Assembly: GCA_029974875.1 (NCBI GenBank) | Contig: JARKQP010000745.1 | Coordinates: 1 to 6,061, forward strand | Source: Mobilitalea sp. | GTDB taxonomy: Bacteria > Bacillota_A > Clostridia > Lachnospirales > Lachnospiraceae | DNA length: 6,061 nucleotides | Direction: 5' to 3' | Shown here: piece after piece, positions 1-5,502 of the stretch | How positions within the stretch are numbered: the stretch's first letter is position 1 | Layout of the letters: every line of letters starts with the position of its first letter | Notes under the pieces: generated by a model | Database searches by the model: none | Told to the model about the DNA's origin: nothing | What the model saw: only the letters and a program-made list of their open reading frames with translations | Translations under genes and position numbers: made by a program

Positions 1-696
1 ATCCTTGGAATCTACGGTCCAGTCATAGCAGGTAAAGCCTCTGCGCTCCATTTCTTGGATGAGGGAATCTTTGATGTTTTTGCTGTAGCGGTTATTGCTT
101 CCCCAGGGAAAGCGGTAAATATTTACCCTCTTGCCTGTAACATCATAGATCCTGTCGTAAACTAAATTAAAATCATCCAGATACCGTTCAATCGAACAAT
201 AAATTTCATTACACAGATGGGAATAAGTATGTATGCCGATTGTATGCCCTTCATTTGCCATACGGATCAGGCAGTCTTCATGCTTTCTGTCAATCTCGCT
301 TCCGATCAGGAAAAAGGTTGCGTTTGCATCATATTCCTGCAGGATATCCAGAACCCGGTAGGTGTTGTCGCTGGGACCGTCATCAAAGCTCAGATAGGCA
401 ATCTTTTTTTCTTTATCAACCGTCTTTGGCATTACATATTCCGTATATAAGTCCGGGAACATTTTCGTATAATCCGGTACCTTGTCTGCCGCTGTCTGGC
501 TGCTCTCTCCCGCTTTTCTCGCCTGCTCATTCTCTAAAAGCACGAGCTCTTCTATGTTTTTATATTCTTTCCAGGGCGCTTCCACCGGCTGGGTACCGGA
601 GGACTGAGGGGCTTTGTGCTCAGCTCTGTAAATAATAATGACTGCACTCATGATGCATATGAAAATGGCTACGCCAACGCATAATTTTGATTTCAA
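1..696 (-). CDS. Membrane-anchored NodB-family polysaccharide deacetylase, 3' end outside window
   Basis: Encodes the first 232 residues of a carbohydrate esterase 4 (NodB homology) protein. These enzymes remove N-acetyl groups from peptidoglycan or other acetylated sugars outside the membrane with a divalent metal. Residues 5-23 form one hydrophobic segment after a short basic start (signal anchor), followed by a polar linker to about residue 95. Visible motifs are SFDDGP at 103-108 (catalytic Asp105, metal ligand Asp106), HTYSH at 156-160 (metal ligands His156 and His160), RFPWG at 195-199 (motif 3) and YDW at 224-226 (motif 4). The last motif, with the catalytic His, lies beyond base 1. 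I chose the TTG at 696-694 because AGGA (707-704) sits 7 bases upstream; the TTG at 714-712 has no good ribosome binding site. It lies 40 bases after thiT with no visible terminator. Family is sure; the substrate (peptidoglycan GlcNAc, MurNAc or an exopolysaccharide) cannot be told. Confidence 0.9.
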   Translation of the reverse strand, partial: MKSKLCVGVAIFICIMSAVIIIYRAEHKAPQSSGTQPVEAPWKEYKNIEELVLLENEQARKAGESSQTAADKVPDYTKMFPDLYTEYVMPKTVDKEKKIAYLSFDDGPSDNTYRVLDILQEYDANATFFLIGSEIDRKHEDCLIRMANEGHTIGIHTYSHLCNEIYCSIERYLDDFNLVYDRIYDVTGKRVNIYRFPWGSNNRYSKNIKDSLIQEMERRGFTCYDWTVDSKD

Positions 697-736
697 GATA
701 GAATCCTGCTTCAAGTGTTTATTACATATCTTATGC

Positions 737-1420
737 TTAGCTCTCCATAGTCATTCTCTTTACTTCATTTAATCCTTTCTGAACTGCCGGAATTAAGAGG
801 ATAACGACGGTGAGAATGGCTTCCGGGAGGATATAGGTCGCGTTATAGGCAACCGAATAAACAATTGGATTCTGTGAGCCTGCATACACGGAGAAGAAAA
901 TCAATCCGGAAAGCACATGGCATAGATATCTGCCAAATACGCCAAAAGCATATCCTTTCACCAAACCAAGTTTTGACTTGGCAAATACACCGGACAGACC
1001 CAGACATCCAAAGGCGATGGGATAATCGAGAAGCAGCTGTACCGGATGTACTACGTAAGGTTCCAGCATTAAATCCAAAAATCCATAAGCTACGCCCGTA
1101 AGGAAACCGACCTTGGGGCCATAAAGGTATCCGATCAGGCAGATAAAGAACATACGGAACAAGGTAATCGATCCACCGAAAGGTAATTGAACAATGGTAT
1201 ACAAGGATGTGACTACAGCAAGGGTTATAGCCACTGCTGAAAAGGCTAACTGCTTTGCATTCAGCTTCTTGTGCCTTGTACCAGTGATTGCCAGCATGGC
1301 AACAAAGAGCAGGATAATTACAACCACTAAGGCAATATTGCCCGCCGCCGTGGGATAATAGCTGATGTCACCGCCCTCGTCCACAGTCGCCACTAAAAAA
1401 TCAAATACTTTCTGAAACAT
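737..1420 (-). CDS. thiT: ThiT, thiamine-binding S component of an ECF transporter
   Basis: A 227-residue integral membrane protein that captures thiamine for uptake and works with the shared ECF module (EcfA, EcfA', EcfT), which is not in this window. Hydrophobic segments lie near 28-47, 58-79, 86-103, 105-120, 128-146, 153-178 and 196-212. The family core starts around residue 52. Family landmarks include the QLLLDYPIAF stretch at 128-137 (the LDY corresponds to LEY in the lactococcal protein), CHVLSGLIFF at 167-176 and YSVAYN at 188-193, which appear to match the thiamine-contacting His, Tyr and Asn of lactococcal ThiT (alignment from memory). The start is fixed by AGGAGG (1434-1429) with an 8-base spacer. 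The TPP riboswitch directly upstream independently supports thiamine specificity. About 50 residues, with one extra hydrophobic segment, precede the usual six-helix core. Confidence 0.93.
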   Translation of the reverse strand: MFQKVFDFLVATVDEGGDISYYPTAAGNIALVVVIILLFVAMLAITGTRHKKLNAKQLAFSAVAITLAVVTSLYTIVQLPFGGSITLFRMFFICLIGYLYGPKVGFLTGVAYGFLDLMLEPYVVHPVQLLLDYPIAFGCLGLSGVFAKSKLGLVKGYAFGVFGRYLCHVLSGLIFFSVYAGSQNPIVYSVAYNATYILPEAILTVVILLIPAVQKGLNEVKRMTMES

Positions 1421-1462
1421 AAAAAAATCCTCCTTTTCATCGCATAGGAGGGGCCACTTGAT
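1421..1462 (-). promoter_or_regulatory. Expression platform of the TPP riboswitch (ribosome-binding-site sequestering hairpin)
   Basis: Between the aptamer and the thiT start codon, CCTCCT (1451-1446) is perfectly complementary to the thiT Shine-Dalgarno AGGAGG (1434-1429), with an 11-base loop. Formation would hide the ribosome binding site. CCCCT (1453-1449), which overlaps the anti-Shine-Dalgarno, can instead pair with AGGGG (1543-1539) inside the aptamer, giving a plausible ligand-free ON fold. Seven T residues (1427-1421) follow the stem after a single A, so the same hairpin could also act as a weak intrinsic terminator. The pairings are read directly from the sequence; the switching model is inference. 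Confidence 0.75.
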
Positions 1463-1547
1463 TGCTTCCTTCCGCCGGTATTATCCGGATCAAGTAGTAA
1501 GGGTCAGTGTGAAATTTCCACACCTCTCAGCCTCGGCTCCCCTAGCA
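1463..1547 (-). promoter_or_regulatory. TPP riboswitch aptamer (THI box)
   Basis: The minus strand carries the conserved THI-box elements in order: GGGGAGCC, GGCTGAGA, GACCCTTA, CTTGATCCGGATAATACCGG and CGGAAGGAAGC. P1 can form from TGCT (1547-1544) and AGCA (1466-1463). P3 is very short, closed by a CGAG tetraloop. An optional P3a hairpin forms from GTGTG and CACAC arms (1523-1519 and 1511-1507). CCGG/CCGG makes the P4/P5 side. Thiamine pyrophosphate binding is expected to repress the downstream thiT when thiamine is plentiful. The match to the family consensus is strong and the downstream gene is a thiamine transporter. Confidence 0.97.
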
Positions 1548-1606
1548 TAGTACGAGATGAACCAGCAAGCTGTTCACCTGTCATATATAATTTTCTTTGC
1601 ATGCCT

Positions 1607-1635
1607 ATCATAGCTGATTCCCGGATAGCTGTCAA
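1607..1635 (-). promoter_or_regulatory. SigA-type promoter of the TPP riboswitch-thiT transcript
   Basis: TTGACA at 1635-1630 (perfect -35) is separated by exactly 17 bases from TATGAT at 1612-1607 (one mismatch to the -10 consensus). Transcription should begin near 1600, about 53 bases before the aptamer's 5' edge, giving an untranslated leader of roughly 180 bases before the thiT ATG. Confidence 0.88.
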
Positions 1636-1656
1636 TCCTTTATTTTCATTTTTGCC

Positions 1657-1668
1657 TCCCACGTGGGA
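1657..1668. other. Perfect 12-base palindrome TCCCACGTGGGA
   Basis: This symmetric site lies between the putative operon terminator and the -35 box of the thiT promoter, ending about 22 bases upstream of that -35. Its TGGGAT half (1664-1669) also forms an inverted repeat with ATCCCA (1682-1687). It could be an operator for an unknown dimeric regulator, an alternative terminator stem, or chance. No known regulator is recognised. Confidence 0.35.
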
Positions 1669-1683
1669 TAGGTTCAACAAAAT

Positions 1684-1750
1684 CCCAGGCTTACCTGATT
1701 CTATATCCCGCTTGCCGTGGGTTGGGAACGGGAATAGGGTAAGCCTAGGG
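1684..1750 (-). terminator. Long compound hairpin, probable terminator of the uronate operon
   Basis: The outer arms CCCAGGCTTACC (1684-1695) and GGTAAGCCTAGGG (1738-1750) pair over 12 bases with one bulged base. An inner stem pairs CTATATCCCG (1701-1710) with CGGGAATAG (1729-1737), again with one bulge. A five-base bulge separates the stems on one side only. On the minus strand the structure is followed by ATTTTGTTG, a modest T-rich tract, and it begins 23 bases after the stop codon of the last operon gene. The stem is much longer than a usual intrinsic terminator and the T tract is imperfect, so it might instead be a dispersed repeat element or an mRNA 3'-end stabiliser. Confidence 0.6.
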
Positions 1751-1773
1751 TTCCTGCAGCTTTCATTTTTCTG

Positions 1774-2835
1774 TTATGGCACAAGCATAATTTTCATTGA
1801 ATCCTGGGATTCGGCAGCTTTGAACCCAGCTTCCCAGTCCTCCAGCGGGAACTTATGGGAAATCAATCCCTCCGTTTTGATTGCTCCGTTTTTGATCCCA
1901 TGGATTACAGATTCATAGGTCAGGCCCGATAAATGTGATCCTATAATATTTAATTCCTTTCCATCTCCAATGATATTCCAGTCTGCCTTCACTTCTTCCG
2001 CAAAAACTCCCATCTGGACATATCTGCCGCAGTTTTTCAGGGAATTCATCCCTTGTGTGACGCTGCGGGGGCTTCCCGATGCCTCAATATAAACGTCACA
2101 GCCAAGGCCTCCGGTCAGCTTGCGTATTTCTTCTGCAACATTACATTTCGTCCCGTTCAGCACCACATCTGCACCGTATTTCTTTCCCATTTCCAAGCGG
2201 CTTTCAAGTATGTCGATACCGATAATCAGCTTTGGAAGGTGGAGGGCTGCAATATTAACCATGGAAGTGCCGATTGCTCCAAGTCCTGCGATTACCACAA
2301 CATCACTATGCTGTATCATCGCCTTTTCCACCGCATGCATGCCACAGGCAATAGGCTCAATTAAAACGGCCTGCTCCGGGGTAAATTCTCCCGGCACCTT
2401 ATGGTTGATACAATTTTTCCCCAGCTTAACGTACTGCGAAAAACCACCGTTAGCATATTGCTTAAACCCAAACACGGCCGAACGTGTACACATCCAGTAA
2501 ATGCCCCTTTTGCAGAATTCACACTCATTGCAGGGAACAATCTGCTCCGATACCAGCAAATCTCCTATGCTATAGTCCCCCGCACCTTCTCCCAATTCCA
2601 CAACTTCCCCATAAAACTCATGTCCTCCAATACAGGGAGCCTCTATGTATCTGCTTTCCTCTGATGTGCCCCAAATGCGGATACCTCCATGGTAAGCCTT
2701 CACATCACCCGCACAAATACCACATCCCTTTACTTTTAGGACGATCTCTCCCGGTCCGGCCTCCGGCTTCGGATAATCCTCATACCTATAATCATACGGT
2801 GCATAGGAAACAAGCGCCTTCATCATCTCTGACAT
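1774..2835 (-). CDS. Zinc-dependent medium-chain dehydrogenase, erythritol/L-threitol dehydrogenase-like
   Basis: A 353-residue NAD(P)-dependent polyol or sugar dehydrogenase of the MDR superfamily. Catalytic-zinc residues are visible as Cys41 (GICAGD), His72-Glu73 (GGHE) and Glu160 (LIEP). Structural zinc is bound by Cys102, Cys105, Cys108 and Cys116. The Rossmann motif GLGAIG is at 184-189, and Asp208 at the end of the second strand suggests NAD rather than NADP. The stretches YAPYDYR, CGICAGDVKAYHG, EQIVPC, YWMC, CDVYIEASG and GDGKELNIIGSHL resemble proteins annotated erythritol/L-threitol dehydrogenase (EltD type), from memory. Full length. The start is supported by AGGAGG (2847-2842) with a 6-base spacer. 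It is the last gene of the operon, 36 bases after kduD. It is not part of the canonical Kdu pathway, so the true substrate is uncertain; a polyol, aldonate or uronate-derived ketone are all possible. Confidence 0.9.
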   Translation of the reverse strand: MSEMMKALVSYAPYDYRYEDYPKPEAGPGEIVLKVKGCGICAGDVKAYHGGIRIWGTSEESRYIEAPCIGGHEFYGEVVELGEGAGDYSIGDLLVSEQIVPCNECEFCKRGIYWMCTRSAVFGFKQYANGGFSQYVKLGKNCINHKVPGEFTPEQAVLIEPIACGMHAVEKAMIQHSDVVVIAGLGAIGTSMVNIAALHLPKLIIGIDILESRLEMGKKYGADVVLNGTKCNVAEEIRKLTGGLGCDVYIEASGSPRSVTQGMNSLKNCGRYVQMGVFAEEVKADWNIIGDGKELNIIGSHLSGLTYESVIHGIKNGAIKTEGLISHKFPLEDWEAGFKAAESQDSMKIMLVP

Positions 2836-2871
2836 AATAATCCTCCTATTTTGTTTTTTAGCATTAGTCCT

Positions 2872-3675
2872 TTACTGAGGCTGCTTGCCAATGTATGCAA
2901 GGATGCCTCCATCAACATAAAGGACATGTCCGTTCACAAAATCCGATGCATCGGATGCAAGAAAGACCGCCGGTCCCATCAGGTCTTCCGGTGTCCCCCA
3001 GCGTGCTGCAGGAGTTTTTGCAATAATGAACTGATCAAAGGGATGCCTGGAGCCGTCTGCCCCAATTTCCCTAAGCGGTGCCGTCTGGGGAGTAGCGATA
3101 TATCCTGGTCCAAGGCCATTGCATTGAATATTAAATTCCCCATATTCGGAAGCGATGTTCCTGGTCAGCATCTTTAATCCGCCCTTTGCGGCTGCATAGG
3201 CAGATACCGTTTCCCTGCCCAGCTCGCTCATCATGGAGCAGATGTTAATAATTTTGCCATGGCCTTTTTTAATCATGCCTGGAATAACTGCCTTCGACAT
3301 AATAAATGGGGCATTGAGGTCAACATCGATTACCTGTCTGAATTCCGCCGCTGTCATCTCACACATCGGGATACGTTTGATAATTCCAGCATTATTGACA
3401 AGGATGTCAATAGCACCAACCTCCTGCTCTATTCGGCCTATCATTTCCATCACCTGCTCTTCATCCGTAACGTCACAGACATACCCCTTTGCATTGATTC
3501 CCTGTGCCTTATATGACTCCAGTCCTTTATCAACGGATTCCTGCTTAATGTCATTAAACACGATCGTTGCCCCTGCTGCTGCATAAGCGCTTGCTATGGC
3601 AAATCCGATGCCATAGGATCCTCCTGTTACTAATGCTGTTTTGCCTTCCAGTGAGAAGGCATTCTTTATATTCAT
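2872..3675 (-). CDS. kduD: KduD-type short-chain dehydrogenase (2-dehydro-3-deoxy-D-gluconate 5-dehydrogenase)
   Basis: A classical 267-residue SDR. The nucleotide-binding motif TGGSYGIG is at 17-24, NNAG at 94-97, and the catalytic residues are Asn121, Ser147, Tyr160 and Lys164 (YAAAK). The sequence closely resembles Streptococcus suis gluconate 5-dehydrogenase (from memory), including the ending GGILAYIGKQP; that family also contains enzymes acting on 2,5-diketo-3-deoxygluconate. Position directly after kduI favours reduction of 2,5-diketo-3-deoxygluconate to KDG in the cytoplasm. I chose the ATG at 3675 because AAAGGTGG (3690-3683) lies 7 bases upstream and the N-terminus then matches the family. 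An in-frame ATG at 3759, immediately after the kduI stop, would add 28 residues. Alternative function: gluconate/5-ketogluconate interconversion. Confidence 0.9.
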   Translation of the reverse strand: MNIKNAFSLEGKTALVTGGSYGIGFAIASAYAAAGATIVFNDIKQESVDKGLESYKAQGINAKGYVCDVTDEEQVMEMIGRIEQEVGAIDILVNNAGIIKRIPMCEMTAAEFRQVIDVDLNAPFIMSKAVIPGMIKKGHGKIINICSMMSELGRETVSAYAAAKGGLKMLTRNIASEYGEFNIQCNGLGPGYIATPQTAPLREIGADGSRHPFDQFIIAKTPAARWGTPEDLMGPAVFLASDASDFVNGHVLYVDGGILAYIGKQPQ

Positions 3676-3695
3676 ATCAATACCACCTTTCCTAA
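3676..3695 (-). promoter_or_regulatory. Ribosome binding site deciding the kduD start
   Basis: AAAGGTGG at 3690-3683, with a 7-base spacer, precedes the ATG at 3675. A rival site, GAGGAG (3774-3769) inside the end of kduI, has a 9-base spacer to an in-frame ATG at 3759. Homologue length favours the 3675 start, but the second site is good enough that the extended form cannot be excluded. Confidence 0.65.
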
Positions 3696-3759
3696 GTTTA
3701 TCAATTAATCCCACCGTATCTATCCTGTACCTAAACCTGCCTTTTAGCATACCGGGCAT

Positions 3760-4626
3760 CTATAACAGCTCCTCCATTGATACATGGTCCATATCATCAA
3801 ATGCCTGGTTTTCCCCAACCATGCCCCAGATAAAGGAGTATGCCTGTGTCCCGCAGCCGGAGTGGATAGACCAGCTTGGAGAAATAATTGCTTCTTCATT
3901 CCTCACTACAATGTGGCGTGTCTGCGTAGGCTCTCCCATATAATGCATCACTGCTGAATTTTCCTGCATATTAAAATATAGATAAACCTCCATACGCCTG
4001 TCGTGTGTATGGCATGGCATCGTATTCCAGACACTGCCCTCCTTCAGGGTTGTCACTCCCATGACTAACTGGCAGCTTTCTACCTGCCCTGGGAGTATAT
4101 ATTTATTAATTATTCTATGGTTGCATTCCTTCTGATTTCCCAATTCAACCTTGTTCTCTTCTTTAATGATTACAATTCCTTCCTCCGCCTTTCCCTGCGG
4201 CTTAATTAGTACAGTAGGATAAGCTCTGTGCGCCGGGGCACTATTGAAATATAATTTTGCCGGTGTCCCTGCATCCTTGCTGCAAAACTCAACCTGCCTG
4301 GTTCCTAACCCGATATACATACCGTCCATGTGCTCCAGCTGATACTCTTTTCCATCAACGGTCATTAATCCTGTGCCACCGATATTAATAACGCCCATTT
4401 CCCTCCGCTGCAGAAAGTATTCTGAGCGCAATTCTGCTCCAGCCGCCAGCGGAATAGGTTCTACAGGCACAACCGCCCCTGTAATAATCCGGTCAATCTG
4501 GCTGTATACCATCCTTATACCATCACGTATGAACAGGTTTTGAAGTAAAAACTCTTCCCTTAACCGCTCCGTTGTATAGAACCTTACATCCTTTGGTGAT
4601 ACCGCATTTCTTGTTTCCATTACCAT
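3760..4626 (-). CDS. kduI: KduI, 5-dehydro-4-deoxy-D-glucuronate isomerase
   Basis: A 288-residue cupin-fold isomerase (EC 5.3.1.17) converting 5-keto-4-deoxyuronate to 2,5-diketo-3-deoxygluconate in the cytoplasm. It aligns along its whole length with the 278-residue E. coli enzyme (from memory), sharing SYF/EYFLxRRExGVINIGG, GTPAKxYxNxAPAH, WNTMPCHTHxRRMEVYxYFNM, SPSWSIHSG and FIWGMVGENQxFDDMDHV. The zinc ligands are present: His206, His208, Glu213 and His255. The extra length is two residues at the start plus a slightly longer region around 140-170. AGGAGG (4642-4637) lies 10 bases before the ATG at 4626; a second in-frame ATG two codons later (4620) would match the E. coli N-terminus and is a reasonable alternative. 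kduD follows after 84 bases. Confidence 0.96.
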   Translation of the reverse strand: MVMETRNAVSPKDVRFYTTERLREEFLLQNLFIRDGIRMVYSQIDRIITGAVVPVEPIPLAAGAELRSEYFLQRREMGVINIGGTGLMTVDGKEYQLEHMDGMYIGLGTRQVEFCSKDAGTPAKLYFNSAPAHRAYPTVLIKPQGKAEEGIVIIKEENKVELGNQKECNHRIINKYILPGQVESCQLVMGVTTLKEGSVWNTMPCHTHDRRMEVYLYFNMQENSAVMHYMGEPTQTRHIVVRNEEAIISPSWSIHSGCGTQAYSFIWGMVGENQAFDDMDHVSMEELL

Positions 4627-4666
4627 TTCCCTTGCTCCTCCTTTACACCTTTACTCTGCTTTCGCA

Positions 4667-5488
4667 TCAAGGATATCTTTTCCACAGCTCTTTCATATAT
4701 TCAATGTCCCTTTGTGCAGTTTTTGGATTTAACTCTTCCCTTACAACCACAATATCCGGTTTATTTCTATTCATCCATCGTATAATCTCCTGATAACGGA
4801 TTACGCCTTCCCCAAGACAAACCGGGCAGTATTCTTTCTTTGGGCCTTCTACGAAATCCTTCATATGGATAGCCTCTATCTTATCTCCGAGCAGCTTCAA
4901 CCATTCTTTCCAGTATGCCTCCTGGTCGATTCCCGGAAATTCCAGTATATTTGCAGGGTCAAAGATCATTTTCAAATGAACGCTGTTTATTTTTTCAAAA
5001 ACCTCTGCTGCCGTTTCCAGATCCCCCAGGGGATGGCAGTATACCGGCTCAATAGCCATATCAACATTGAGACGCTCTGCTTCTTCCACAAGCCGGGCAA
5101 TACTATCCATCATATAGGGATACCAGATTTTCTTCTCTGCAAAGCCTAACCGCAGATGTGCCGTCTCGGTTCCCACAATAGATGCCCCCAGGATCTTATT
5201 CCATTCCAGGCATTTTTTGAAGGTTTCAACCGCTGCACTGCGTATCTCTTCCTCCGGATTTCCCAAATCCATATAACAGCCCAAAATATGGAGCTTGATT
5301 CCTTCCTTTTCAAAATTCCAGCGGATTCTCTCTATTAATTCCGGTGTAACTTCACCATAAGAATTTATTTCTAAAAATGCTTTTGGCAGTACAAGCTGAG
5401 CCGCCTCAATTCCCTCGGATTTCAATAAGCCCGCAAGCCTATCCACCGGTTGTTTCCCATAATCATGTGTTCTCGCTGCTACCAGCAT
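4667..5488 (-). CDS. Sugar phosphate isomerase/epimerase-like TIM barrel (xylose isomerase-like, AP endonuclease 2 superfamily)
   Basis: A 273-residue cytoplasmic protein with the pattern of the xylose-isomerase-like TIM barrel superfamily, which includes hexulose epimerases, inosose isomerases and hydroxypyruvate isomerases. Likely metal ligands at strand ends are Glu147 (MAIEP), Asp177 (FDPAN), His208 (IHMKD) and Glu251 (VREE). GTET at 106-109 and LGEG at 225-228 are also typical of the superfamily. A Cys pair (CPVC, 221-224) lies directly before LGEG. The start is supported by AGGAG (5499-5495) with a 6-base spacer. It lies 14 bases after the ABC permease gene and 40 bases before kduI, so it is almost certainly cotranscribed and likely acts on a uronate-derived or related sugar. 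The specific reaction cannot be deduced. Confidence 0.85.
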   Translation of the reverse strand: MLVAARTHDYGKQPVDRLAGLLKSEGIEAAQLVLPKAFLEINSYGEVTPELIERIRWNFEKEGIKLHILGCYMDLGNPEEEIRSAAVETFKKCLEWNKILGASIVGTETAHLRLGFAEKKIWYPYMMDSIARLVEEAERLNVDMAIEPVYCHPLGDLETAAEVFEKINSVHLKMIFDPANILEFPGIDQEAYWKEWLKLLGDKIEAIHMKDFVEGPKKEYCPVCLGEGVIRYQEIIRWMNRNKPDIVVVREELNPKTAQRDIEYMKELWKRYP

Positions 5489-5502
5489 ACCAATCTCCTA
5501 TT

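Noticed and set aside
217..635. Two overlapping plus-strand open frames
   Set aside because: They lie antisense to the deacetylase frame, which carries all the expected NodB motifs; the plus-strand translations show no recognisable domain and no good ribosome binding site.
712..714. Upstream TTG (714-712) as the deacetylase start
   Set aside because: No Shine-Dalgarno precedes it, whereas the TTG at 696-694 has AGGA at a 7-base spacing.
1581..1594. Plus-strand TATATAAT as a divergent -10 box
   Set aside because: No matching -35 at the right spacing and no plus-strand gene downstream.
1601..1918. Plus-strand 105-codon open frame starting inside the thiT promoter
   Set aside because: It runs through the promoter, the compound hairpin and the 3' end of the dehydrogenase gene. 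No ribosome binding site or domain is visible, and its codons are explained by the antisense gene and structured DNA.
2053..2837. Several plus-strand open frames across the dehydrogenase
   Set aside because: They are antisense shadows of the MDR gene, whose zinc and Rossmann motifs are intact in the minus frame.
3233..3943. Plus-strand open frames opposite kduD and kduI
   Set aside because: They are antisense to well-conserved genes, have low-complexity hydrophobic translations and no family resemblance.
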